Of a stretch of DNA of 64,000 nt, positions 1 to 7,692 are shown one piece after another (within the stretch, counting starts at the first letter, position 1; each line of letters begins with the position of its first letter). The stretch lies in contig CP129480.1 in the NCBI GenBank assembly GCA_030583885.1, forward strand, positions 2,232,001 through 2,296,000, given 5' to 3'. Position numbers and translations under genes: made by a program. Under the pieces are notes generated by a model, which saw only the letters and a program-made list of their open reading frames with translations, did no database searches and was not told where the DNA came from. This DNA comes from Anaerolineales bacterium (GTDB taxonomy: Bacteria; Chloroflexota; Anaerolineae; Anaerolineales; Villigracilaceae).

Positions 1-199
1 CGTTCATGTTAATAAACAGTGGCTGGTGATCCCCGGTTTATACGGCAAACCCAAACGACGGGTGGCGTTTACGTCCGCCCAGCTGCTGGACTTCCAGCGA
101 CGGGTTCTGGCCGCGGATGCCTCCGGCAAACTTTCCGATTGGGTGAAATTGGCGCGCTGGTATGTCGAATGGCGTGAAGAGATTTCCGTAACGGCCTAG
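1..199 (+). CDS. 3' end of an unrecognised protein (5' end outside window)
   Basis: An open frame starting at base 2 runs to a TAG at 197-199 and encodes the last 65 residues of a protein. The fragment is rich in Arg, Trp and Leu, contains VIPGLYGKP near its start, and ends with an amphipathic segment (KLARWYVEWREE). I do not recognise the family. It ends 37 bases before the lipid kinase gene on the same strand, so it may be an upstream member of the lipid operon. Codon usage looks like that of the following genes. The frame is well supported; the function is unknown. Confidence 0.6.
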   Translation, partial: VHVNKQWLVIPGLYGKPKRRVAFTSAQLLDFQRRVLAADASGKLSDWVKLARWYVEWREEISVTA

Positions 200-236
200 C
201 CGGATTTCTGTACCTCTCCGGCACAGCACAAATTTT

Positions 237-1115
237 ATGGGCGTACACTGGCTGGCGATTGTTAATCCAATTGCGGGGTATTCGCGTTCGGCAGACTGGC
301 GGCGTTCCTTTTCAGAACAGCTTCGCCGTGAGTTGGACGCGGAGGTCGTCTTTACCCAATATCCCGGGCATGCAGCAGAGCTGGCTCATTCATCAAACAA
401 GGATGGGCTGGCGGTCTTTGGCGGCGACGGCACCATTGCCGATGTTGTCAATGGCATGGACCTCAATCGCCAGCGGTTGCTGCTTCTTGCCGGCGGGACA
501 GGCAACGGGCTGGCGCGCGACCTGGGGCTTACCTCACTGAATATGGCGATCTCCGCGGCGCACATGGAGCGTTTGCAGTTGCTTGACCTTGTCAATGTAA
601 CTTTTCGAACGAATGCTCAATTGCACTCGCGCCTGGCGATCAGCACTGCCTCTGTGGGGTATGCCGCCGAAGTGGTGGTGCTGGCAAATCGTTATTTCAA
701 GAGACTGGGCGGCTGGTGTTATCCGTTGTCAGCCACGTTGCAGGCGGTGCGGCAAAGGGCGTTTTCATCGAGCGTGTCAGTGGATGATGGCGAATCCGTC
801 GAGCGGCAATTGAGCAACATCATGGTCAACAACACGCGTCATGCCGGAAACTTCAGCGCGTTCCGCACTTCCGATTTGGGCGATGGATTGATGGAGGTGC
901 TCATGGCGCGGGCAGGCTTTGGGAAACAGTTCCTGCACAATCTGGCGGTGTTAAGCAAGACCTATTTTTATCAAACCGCCGCCGAAATTACAGCGCGTAA
1001 AATTCGCCTGGCAGTATCTTTTCCTCAACGGTTGATGATTGACGGGGAATTGTGGGAGGACGTGAGTGAAGTCCACTTTGAGATTCTGCCTCGTAAACTT
1101 CAGTGTGTGGCATGA
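237..1115 (+). CDS. Lipid kinase of the diacylglycerol/sphingosine kinase family
   Basis: This 292-residue protein has the DAGK catalytic fold signature. VNPIAG lies at residues 9-14, the nucleotide loop GGDGT at 62-66 and GGTGN at 86-90, followed by the variable C-terminal beta-sandwich ending in IDGELWEDV. The family (YegS, DgkB, BmrU, sphingosine and ceramide kinases) phosphorylates a lipid hydroxyl with ATP at the inner membrane face. The substrate cannot be read from sequence. The start ATG has no obvious Shine-Dalgarno. The stop overlaps the next start by ATGA, and the gene heads a run of seven coupled genes. In a cluster with CDP-lipid enzymes, it probably makes the lipid phosphate that the CdsA-like protein at 7689-8579 would activate. 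Confidence 0.88.
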   Translation: MGVHWLAIVNPIAGYSRSADWRRSFSEQLRRELDAEVVFTQYPGHAAELAHSSNKDGLAVFGGDGTIADVVNGMDLNRQRLLLLAGGTGNGLARDLGLTSLNMAISAAHMERLQLLDLVNVTFRTNAQLHSRLAISTASVGYAAEVVVLANRYFKRLGGWCYPLSATLQAVRQRAFSSSVSVDDGESVERQLSNIMVNNTRHAGNFSAFRTSDLGDGLMEVLMARAGFGKQFLHNLAVLSKTYFYQTAAEITARKIRLAVSFPQRLMIDGELWEDVSEVHFEILPRKLQCVA

Positions 1116-1738
1116 AAGATAAAACATATTTCATCGTATCGCCGACCTGGGTGGATTGGTTGACCCTCGGGAGTCTGCTCCTTGCGAGTCTCGGTTTGTA
1201 TTCTGCGTTTCATGGAAGACTCACGCTTGCGATCAGCCTGATGCTGCTTGCCATGTTCGTGGACATGCTTGATGGTTTCCTTGCGCGCCGCATGAACCTC
1301 GAAAGCGAGTTCGGGCGCCAGCTCGATGGTTTCTGCGATATGCTCACCTATCTTCTTCTGCCGCTGTTCATCCTTTATCAATTTGGGATGCGGGATTGGC
1401 TTTCTCTCTCCGCGCTTTTCGTTTTCCTTGTCAGCGGTATTTTGCGGCTTTCGCGCTTTAACATCGTCGGCATGGTGGAGGAGCGCGGCGTCGCGTACCA
1501 TATCGGCTTGCAGGTCATCTGGAGTCAACTGCTGGTTGTGCTGGCGTTCCCCCTTTGGATGTGGCTGGGTGCGTTGGCGCGTTATCCTTTGATCGTGCTC
1601 CTGTTTGGGATGAGTTTCTTCATGATCCGAAACCTGAAATTCCCAAAACCAATCTGGTACAGGCTTCAAACCGCCATCATTCTGTCTGTCGCGGCACTAT
1701 ATTTTGCCCTTTACGTTTTGGGCATCCACGTCCCATGA
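1112..1738 (+). CDS. CDP-alcohol phosphatidyltransferase family protein
   Basis: This 208-residue polytopic membrane protein carries the complete family signature D-x2-D-G-x2-A-R-x8-G-x3-D-x3-D, with D51, D54, G55, A58, R59, G68, D72 and D76. Members (PgsA, PssA, PIS) displace CMP from a CDP-lipid with an alcohol such as glycerol phosphate, serine or inositol phosphate. Start chosen at ATG 1112 because it overlaps the TGA of the lipid kinase; a GTG at 1103 would add three residues. The acceptor alcohol is not predictable by eye. Co-occurrence with a CdsA-like gene five genes downstream suggests a dedicated CDP-lipid route apart from housekeeping phospholipid synthesis. Confidence 0.9.
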   Translation: MKDKTYFIVSPTWVDWLTLGSLLLASLGLYSAFHGRLTLAISLMLLAMFVDMLDGFLARRMNLESEFGRQLDGFCDMLTYLLLPLFILYQFGMRDWLSLSALFVFLVSGILRLSRFNIVGMVEERGVAYHIGLQVIWSQLLVVLAFPLWMWLGALARYPLIVLLFGMSFFMIRNLKFPKPIWYRLQTAIILSVAALYFALYVLGIHVP

Positions 1739-2766
1739 AGATCGTTGGATTTGATTTTGATTCTGTACTTCTGGAAAAATTCCTGGATTTTCCAGGACGA
1801 CACTACGCCTCGGACCCGAACTGGATGCCCGACCCCGCCGAAAGGCAATTGCTTACCGGGGGCAATTCCCGCTCGATTCGCTGGCGTAACTTTCTTGCCC
1901 TGGACGGGGATGAAGTCTGCGGGCGTGTAACTGCCATCATCAATCCGCGTTTGCATGATGAAACCAACCACCCCTGCGGGCAACTCGGATTCTTTGAATG
2001 TGTGGACGACCTGTCCACGGCGCAGTTGCTGGTTGATGCTGCTGTTGACTGGCTGCGCGCTGACCTTCCCGCACAAGGAAAACTCCTTGCCCCGATGAAC
2101 TTCGACACCTGGCACTCCTATCGCCTTCGCACCATGGGATTCGACGAGCCAACCTTTTTTATGGAGCCGTACAATCCATCGTATTATTCAACCTTGTTTG
2201 CGGATCTGGGATTTACACCTGCGTCCCAGTACATTACAAAAACTGTTCATGAGCTTTCGCCTCTGCTTGCATTCTGGGAATCGTATCGTAATGATATGCT
2301 GTCAAAGGGATACTCCGTTCGTTCATTCAACCTCGGTGCAGTCACTCAGGAGATGTCCTTGATTTATCGTTTGTCACTCAGCATATTCCGCGAGAACCTG
2401 TTTTTTACCGATATTTCAGAGGCCGAGTTCCGCGCGTTGTACGCGGGCGCAGCGGGAAACCTCGACCCCGCACTGTTTTTATTTTTACTTGATCCATGCG
2501 GCAAACCCGCCGGATTGTGTTTCAGCCTTGCTGATCACCGCCGGTCAGGGACGGTTAATCTAAAGACCTTTGGTATCCTGCCTCAATTTCGAAATGAAGG
2601 GGTGGGGGCGGGGTTTGCCTATGAGATGTACTCACGATTTCAAGCACGGGGGTTTGCCCGGGTCAATCATTGCCTGATGAGCGCCGGCAACCGCGCTGAT
2701 AATTTCGATGGCGGGCTTGGAAAAATCACCCGTACCTATACCCTGTTTGCCCGTTCAGTCTCATGA
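1735..2766 (+). CDS. YghO-like GNAT-fold acyltransferase
   Basis: This 343-residue protein resembles the YghO-type GNAT family. The N-terminal part carries LGFFECVDD, then a PMNFDTWHSY segment and the MEPYNPSYY motif typical of these proteins. A second acyltransferase-like half has FGILPQFRNEGVGAGFAYEMY at the acyl-CoA pyrophosphate loop. No signal peptide is seen. ATG 1735 overlaps the previous TGA; a frame extends upstream to 1555 but lies inside the preceding gene. From memory, bacterial ceramide synthase (bCerS) also has a GNAT fold, so N-acylation of a lipid amine is a reasonable guess beside an acyl ligase. That role is inference. Confidence 0.7.
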   Translation: MKIVGFDFDSVLLEKFLDFPGRHYASDPNWMPDPAERQLLTGGNSRSIRWRNFLALDGDEVCGRVTAIINPRLHDETNHPCGQLGFFECVDDLSTAQLLVDAAVDWLRADLPAQGKLLAPMNFDTWHSYRLRTMGFDEPTFFMEPYNPSYYSTLFADLGFTPASQYITKTVHELSPLLAFWESYRNDMLSKGYSVRSFNLGAVTQEMSLIYRLSLSIFRENLFFTDISEAEFRALYAGAAGNLDPALFLFLLDPCGKPAGLCFSLADHRRSGTVNLKTFGILPQFRNEGVGAGFAYEMYSRFQARGFARVNHCLMSAGNRADNFDGGLGKITRTYTLFARSVS

Positions 2767-4370
2767 TGAACATCGCCTCGCTCCTTGCGGCAGTAAACGA
2801 CCCGGACCGCCCAGCCATAATCTTTTCGGGTACGAATGAATCCATGCTCACCTTTCGCGGGCTGGATGATTTGTCCTCCCGTTTGGCGGCGGGGATGGAT
2901 GCGGCGGGTTTGCGGGCGGGGGAACGCGTCATTGTGCTGGCTCCCATTTCTCCCATGTTATATGCCGGACTGATTGCATTGTTCAAGTTGGGGATCACCG
3001 CCGTCTTCCTTGATCCACAGACGGGATTCAGGCAGTTGAATCGTGCCGTGGAACTGGCGGATGCCCGCGCTATTATAGGCACACGCCGGACAATGTGGCT
3101 TGGAGCTGTGTTTCCTGCTTTGCGGCGCATCGAGGTTAAATTCATAACGGAAGGCAATGGCGCGCGCTCGCTTCGCCGTCTGGCGTTGACATTTTCTCCG
3201 CGGACGGAAATCGCGGATGTGGAGGACGAGCATCCTGCGCTGATTACATTTACCGGCGGGGGGACCGACTCATCCCCGCGCGGCGTATTGAGGACGCATC
3301 GTCTTCTTATCGAGCAGCATCATGCTCTGAGCAGAATACTGCCTGTGCAGGAGAATGACGTGGATATGCCTGCGTTCCCTGTAGCAACGCTGCACAACCT
3401 CGCCTCGGGAATACCCAGCGTGATTCCCGATTTTCCATTTCGCCAGCCTGCTGCCGTTCAGCCTGATAAGATTCTGAGGCAAATTCACCGACAGGGAATT
3501 ACAACTGCATCAGGCTCGCCTGCATACTGGTCAGCAATCGTCAAGTTTTGTTTGCGTAATAAAGTGAAATTGCCTCTGCGGCGGATTGTCATGGGCGGTG
3601 CGCCGACCTCTCCAAATTTGATGAAACAGTTGAGCTGTATCGCACCAAACGCCGAAGTTTTGAACCTGTATGGCAGTACGGAAGCTGAGCCCGTTGCAGT
3701 ATTGCGGCTTGAAGATGTGTCCGATGAAGTGACAGGACGCATCGAAAGAGGATCAGGCATCCCGTTGGGAAGAAGCGTCCCCGAGGCTTGTGTCCGCATC
3801 CTGGATGAGAATCGGGCTGAACGGCCGGTAAATCAGGTTGGTGAGATATGGGTCAGCGGCGGGCATGTGGCGCGCGGTTATTTTTCAAACCCCAAGGCGG
3901 ATGCTGTGAATAAATACCTCAGCGCAGACGGCAAACTCTGGCATTGCATGGGTGACGTCGGCTGCATGGATGCGGATGGATGCCTGTGGCTGGTTGGGCG
4001 CGTCAACACGGTGATCATGCGTGATGGAGAACCGATCCATCCCATCCCTGCCGAGACCATCGTTGAGACCCTGGCGTTCGTCCGGCGCGCAGCGCTGGTC
4101 GGTGCAGCGGATAGAATTCTGGGCGAGCGCACAGTGTTATTTGTGGAATTTTCGAAGGATGTTTCATTGCCGGAAAATTGGCGGACGATCATTCAATCGC
4201 TGCTTTCCGAGCGCGGATGTGTTGCGGATGAGATTCGCCCGATACGAAAACTGCCTGTGGATGTGCGGCACAACGCGCGCATCGATTATCAAAAGCTGAA
4301 AGAATTTTTCTCGAGGCGGCGGAATCCCATCCCCCTCTGGGAGATAACCAAAGGCAGGGAAATTCCATGA
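2763..4370 (+). CDS. OleC-like AMP-dependent acyl ligase / beta-lactone synthetase homologue
   Basis: This 535-residue member of the adenylate-forming (ANL) superfamily shows the overall pattern of OleC: FPVATLHNLASG at about residue 205, GSPAYW, MGGAPTSP, a YGSTEAEPV core motif, and a C-terminal VDVRHNARIDYQKL block. OleC converts beta-hydroxy acids to beta-lactones; relatives make acyl-AMP or acyl-CoA. Two features differ. The P-loop at 162-174 reads TFTGGGTDSSPRG instead of the usual TSGTTGxPKG, and the late Lys position is Arg. No oleA, oleB or oleD homologue is visible in the window. It is coupled by ATGA on both sides. An acyl-activating role in the operon is likely; the exact reaction is open. 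Confidence 0.75.
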   Translation: MMNIASLLAAVNDPDRPAIIFSGTNESMLTFRGLDDLSSRLAAGMDAAGLRAGERVIVLAPISPMLYAGLIALFKLGITAVFLDPQTGFRQLNRAVELADARAIIGTRRTMWLGAVFPALRRIEVKFITEGNGARSLRRLALTFSPRTEIADVEDEHPALITFTGGGTDSSPRGVLRTHRLLIEQHHALSRILPVQENDVDMPAFPVATLHNLASGIPSVIPDFPFRQPAAVQPDKILRQIHRQGITTASGSPAYWSAIVKFCLRNKVKLPLRRIVMGGAPTSPNLMKQLSCIAPNAEVLNLYGSTEAEPVAVLRLEDVSDEVTGRIERGSGIPLGRSVPEACVRILDENRAERPVNQVGEIWVSGGHVARGYFSNPKADAVNKYLSADGKLWHCMGDVGCMDADGCLWLVGRVNTVIMRDGEPIHPIPAETIVETLAFVRRAALVGAADRILGERTVLFVEFSKDVSLPENWRTIIQSLLSERGCVADEIRPIRKLPVDVRHNARIDYQKLKEFFSRRRNPIPLWEITKGREIP

Positions 4371-5287
4371 AACATTTCTGGGCTTACCTGCATGAACGAT
4401 TTCCGCTGCAATCGAACGGTGTTTTGATTGCGTCCTACTTCACCGCAAACTATGTGCTGGCGCGCGGTGCAACCTTGCAAAACGGCCAACCACTGGAAAT
4501 CTCGTGGCGGTTTCCAGCCGGGTGTATCGTTCTTTTGTTCATGTTTTTTCACATGCGCGTGATTGACGAGCACAAGGATTTTGAACGGGACCGCATCGTC
4601 CACCCCGGGCGCGTTCTTTCGCGCGGGTTGGTGACCTTAAAGCAGCTGCGTGTTGTCGGACTGTCTGCCGTTGCGGTTGAGTTGATCCTTAGTTATCTTT
4701 TTGGCATGCCGGCTTTTTTTATGTGTCTTGCGGTGCTGGCGCTCTCGTGGCTGATCTACAGGGAATTCCATATTGCTGAATTCCTGGAAAAGCACCTGCT
4801 GGCAAACGCGTTCATCCACCTGCTCATCATGCCCGCATATGGTTTGTACGTATTCAGCGTGGTCGCCCGTGAATTTCCCTGGCAGGCGCCATTGCCGGTT
4901 TTGTTGTACGCCTGGGTCAGTTATGGGGTGGGTTTCGCGTTTGAACTGGCGCGCAAAACGTGCGCGCCGGCGGACGAGCGCCCTGGTTTGATCACCTATT
5001 CAAGTGTGATGGGCGCGTACCCGCCTGCGTGGGGGGTGTTGCTGGCGTTGTCTTTTTCGGGCATTATCAGCGCGCTTGTGGGTGTGTTGCTGCATTTCGC
5101 GTGGTGGTATCATTCGGTCGTCGCTGTGCTGTTGTTGATGGTGGCGTTCGGCGTGCTTCATTTCCGCTTTCGCACCACGACTGCCACCGCTGCCAATCTG
5201 CAAATCTACGCGGGCATGTTTATTTTTGCATTCGATATTTTACTGGCGGTCGAACTTGTCCGCCTGCATGGATTGAGGCTGGCATGA
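4367..5287 (+). CDS. UbiA-family prenyltransferase-like membrane protein
   Basis: This 306-residue protein has about eight hydrophobic segments. The first UbiA aspartate motif appears as VIDEHKDFERD (residues 65-75), followed by HPGRVLSRG, typical of the family. The second motif is weaker (ELARKTCAPADE, near residue 195). UbiA enzymes transfer a prenyl or polyprenyl group to an aromatic or sugar-phosphate acceptor (UbiA, MenA, DPPR synthase, archaeal DGGGP synthase), using Mg bound by these aspartates. The first residue of the usual NDxxD is not Asn, so substrate prediction is unsafe. Both ends overlap neighbours by ATGA. In this operon it could add an isoprenoid or sugar phosphate to the lipid product. 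Confidence 0.75.
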   Translation: MKHFWAYLHERFPLQSNGVLIASYFTANYVLARGATLQNGQPLEISWRFPAGCIVLLFMFFHMRVIDEHKDFERDRIVHPGRVLSRGLVTLKQLRVVGLSAVAVELILSYLFGMPAFFMCLAVLALSWLIYREFHIAEFLEKHLLANAFIHLLIMPAYGLYVFSVVAREFPWQAPLPVLLYAWVSYGVGFAFELARKTCAPADERPGLITYSSVMGAYPPAWGVLLALSFSGIISALVGVLLHFAWWYHSVVAVLLLMVAFGVLHFRFRTTTATAANLQIYAGMFIFAFDILLAVELVRLHGLRLA

Positions 5288-7692
5288 GCAAGGCATCGAA
5301 CCTGCAAAAACTCCGCGAGGCAAAATTCAACGTTCCGCATTTTGTCGTTGTTCCCGCAGGGATATTTAATGAATTTTGCGGGGAATTATCCGAACCTGTG
5401 AGTGCACAGGCGATTTTGCGCGCGCCACTGTCAGATTCACTCTCAAAACAAATCCTGGATATTGTCCGCCCGCTGTTGGAGTCCGACCTGGCGATCCGCT
5501 CCTCGATGGCGAATGAAGACTCTGCGCGTCATTCCTTCGCCGGGCAGTTGGAGTCGTATCTGAACATTCGCGGCACTGACAATGTTCTTGATGCCGTCAG
5601 GGCATGTTGGGCGTCCGCGTATGGTGAACGGACGATGGTGTATCGCAGGGAAAATAATCTATCCGACGACCATGTAGCGATGGAAGTCATTGTGCAGGTG
5701 ATGGTGCCTGCGCAAATCTCGGGCGTTATTTTCACCGCTGACCCCGTCGCCCGCGACCCGCGCTGGATGATGATTTCCGCCTCGGAGGGGTTGGGGGAGG
5801 CGCTCGTGCAGGGGCAGGTGGCGGGAGAAACCATCCGTGTCAATCGCCTGGATGGTGAGATTCAGGCGGATGGTGAAGTGATGAAGCGGGCTCATATTCA
5901 GGAGTTGAAATCCGTTGCGGAAAAGATCGAGTCGCTTTTCGGTCTGCCGCAGGATATCGAGTTTGCAATTGCGGATGACGAATTATTCATTTTGCAGACG
6001 CGTCCGATCACCACGCCGATCTTTACCGAGCACATGCTATGGGACAATTCGAACATCACCGAGAGTTATTCGGGTGTGACCTCGCCGCTGACGTTCTCGG
6101 TGATTCGCGGTTCGTATGCGAACGTATATCGGCAGTTTTTGACGCTGATGGGTGTGGAGCGCATGGACGAATCGGTTCTGCGGAATTTGCTCGGATTTTA
6201 TAACGGGCAGGTCTATTATCAGTTGTTGAATTGGTATCGGGCATTGGGTTGGCTACCTGCGTTCGAACAGAACAGGCACTTTCTGGAACAGATGATGGGT
6301 GTCAAGCAGTCGGCAGGGCAGAAGGCCGCGCGACAGACGGGAGGAAAGCTGGCGTTGCTTGGCTGGGTCCTGCGGATGATCGGCTTGCATCGCACCAGTG
6401 AAAAACGAGCTCGTGATTTTCTTGCACATTTCAATGCGGTCTTGGCGGAGTATCAGGCGAAGGATTTCGTGACAATGTCTCCGCATCGATTACATGAGGC
6501 ATACCTCGACCTTGAGTCACGCGTGCTTGGCAACTGGCGAGCTCCGATCCTGACGGATTTCCTTGCCATGATTTTCTTCGGCATCCTGCGCCGGTTGAGC
6601 GAACGCTGGCTCGACCCCGGCGGTTCGCTCCACAACGATCTGCTGGCAGGCGATGGCGCGATCGAATCCATTGAACCAGCACGGTGGGTACAGAGGCTGG
6701 CGGGACATGTGCGCGGTGATACAAGATTGATGGAAGTCTTTGAACTGCAGCCGGGTGAAATGATCCGGCGTATCCGAACTCAGAACGAGTTTGCGTCCTT
6801 CCGCGCTGAATTGGAGGATTACCTGCATCGCTTCGGCGACCGTTGCATGAACGAACTCAAACTCGAAGAGCCGAACCTGCGGGACGACCCAACTCCATTA
6901 GTGCGCATGATAGCAGGCGCGGTGAAAAACCCGGTCGAGATGACGGGCGCATCTCATGTCCGCTCGGCGGCGGAAGCGCGGGTTGCCGGCCTGCCGTTCT
7001 TCAAGCGGATTCTCTTCCGCTGGGTGATGAAACACGCGCGGCGTTACGTCCGCAACCGTGAGAATTTACGGTTCGCGCGTTCGCGGCTGTTCGGTTTGCT
7101 GCGCGGCATTTTCAACCCTCTGGGAATTCAATGGACTGCTGCGAATGTTTTGAACGAGCCAAAGGATATTTATTATCTGACCGTGAACGAGATCTGGGAT
7201 TTTGTGGAAGGCACCGCCGTGACCCAGAACTTGAAGGGGCTCGTGGAATTGCGCCGCGCGGACTTCGAAAAACATAAGACCAGTTCCATGCCATTGCCAG
7301 ACCGCTTTGAGACATTCGGGATCCCCTATCTCGATACGCCGCGCGATTTGCTGGCGGATTTATCGTCCGATGCAAACACCCTGCTAGGGACAGGCTGTTG
7401 TTCCGGTGTTGTACGCGGCAGGGTTCGGGTGGTGCGAAGCGTGGATGGAGTCAACGACCTGGGAGGAGAAATCCTTGTCGCTGAACGGACCGACCCGGGC
7501 TGGGTGTTCCTTTATCCATCCGCTTCCGGGATTTTGGTCGAGCGGGGGAGCCCGTTATCTCATTCCGCCATTGTCGCGCGCGAGATGGGAAAGCCCATCA
7601 TTGTGAATATTCCGCAGCTTACGGCGCGTATGAAATCCGGCGACAGGGTGGAAATGGATGGAGCGCGCGGCACAGTGCGCTTATCCCCATGA
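5284..7692 (+). CDS. PEP-synthase-like dikinase with rifampicin-phosphotransferase domain order
   Basis: This 802-residue protein starts with a PPDK/PpsA-type ATP-grasp domain (about 1-330: IRSSMANEDS, GQLESYLNI, FTADPV, ASEGLGEALVQG, DIEFAI, ILQTRPI). A long middle region of unknown fold follows (about 340-690). It ends with the swivelling phosphohistidine domain, SPLSHSAIVAREMGKP, with phospho-accepting His near residue 760. The PEP/pyruvate TIM barrel of true PEP synthase is absent. This is the layout of rifampicin phosphotransferase and related dikinases, which split ATP and pass the beta phosphate through His to an acceptor bound by the middle domain. ATG 5284 overlaps the previous TGA; a longer frame from 4960 runs inside ubiA-like coding sequence. 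The acceptor is unknown and may be a lipid intermediate. Confidence 0.85.
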   Translation: MSKASNLQKLREAKFNVPHFVVVPAGIFNEFCGELSEPVSAQAILRAPLSDSLSKQILDIVRPLLESDLAIRSSMANEDSARHSFAGQLESYLNIRGTDNVLDAVRACWASAYGERTMVYRRENNLSDDHVAMEVIVQVMVPAQISGVIFTADPVARDPRWMMISASEGLGEALVQGQVAGETIRVNRLDGEIQADGEVMKRAHIQELKSVAEKIESLFGLPQDIEFAIADDELFILQTRPITTPIFTEHMLWDNSNITESYSGVTSPLTFSVIRGSYANVYRQFLTLMGVERMDESVLRNLLGFYNGQVYYQLLNWYRALGWLPAFEQNRHFLEQMMGVKQSAGQKAARQTGGKLALLGWVLRMIGLHRTSEKRARDFLAHFNAVLAEYQAKDFVTMSPHRLHEAYLDLESRVLGNWRAPILTDFLAMIFFGILRRLSERWLDPGGSLHNDLLAGDGAIESIEPARWVQRLAGHVRGDTRLMEVFELQPGEMIRRIRTQNEFASFRAELEDYLHRFGDRCMNELKLEEPNLRDDPTPLVRMIAGAVKNPVEMTGASHVRSAAEARVAGLPFFKRILFRWVMKHARRYVRNRENLRFARSRLFGLLRGIFNPLGIQWTAANVLNEPKDIYYLTVNEIWDFVEGTAVTQNLKGLVELRRADFEKHKTSSMPLPDRFETFGIPYLDTPRDLLADLSSDANTLLGTGCCSGVVRGRVRVVRSVDGVNDLGGEILVAERTDPGWVFLYPSASGILVERGSPLSHSAIVAREMGKPIIVNIPQLTARMKSGDRVEMDGARGTVRLSP

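Noticed and set aside
1555..1734. Longer N-terminus for the GNAT protein
   Set aside because: It overlaps the CDP-alcohol transferase coding sequence; the ATG at 1735 overlaps the previous stop as at all other junctions of the operon.
4960..5283. Longer N-terminus for the dikinase from an upstream ATG
   Set aside because: This stretch lies inside the UbiA-like gene in another frame; the ATGA junction at 5284 and the family start support the shorter form.
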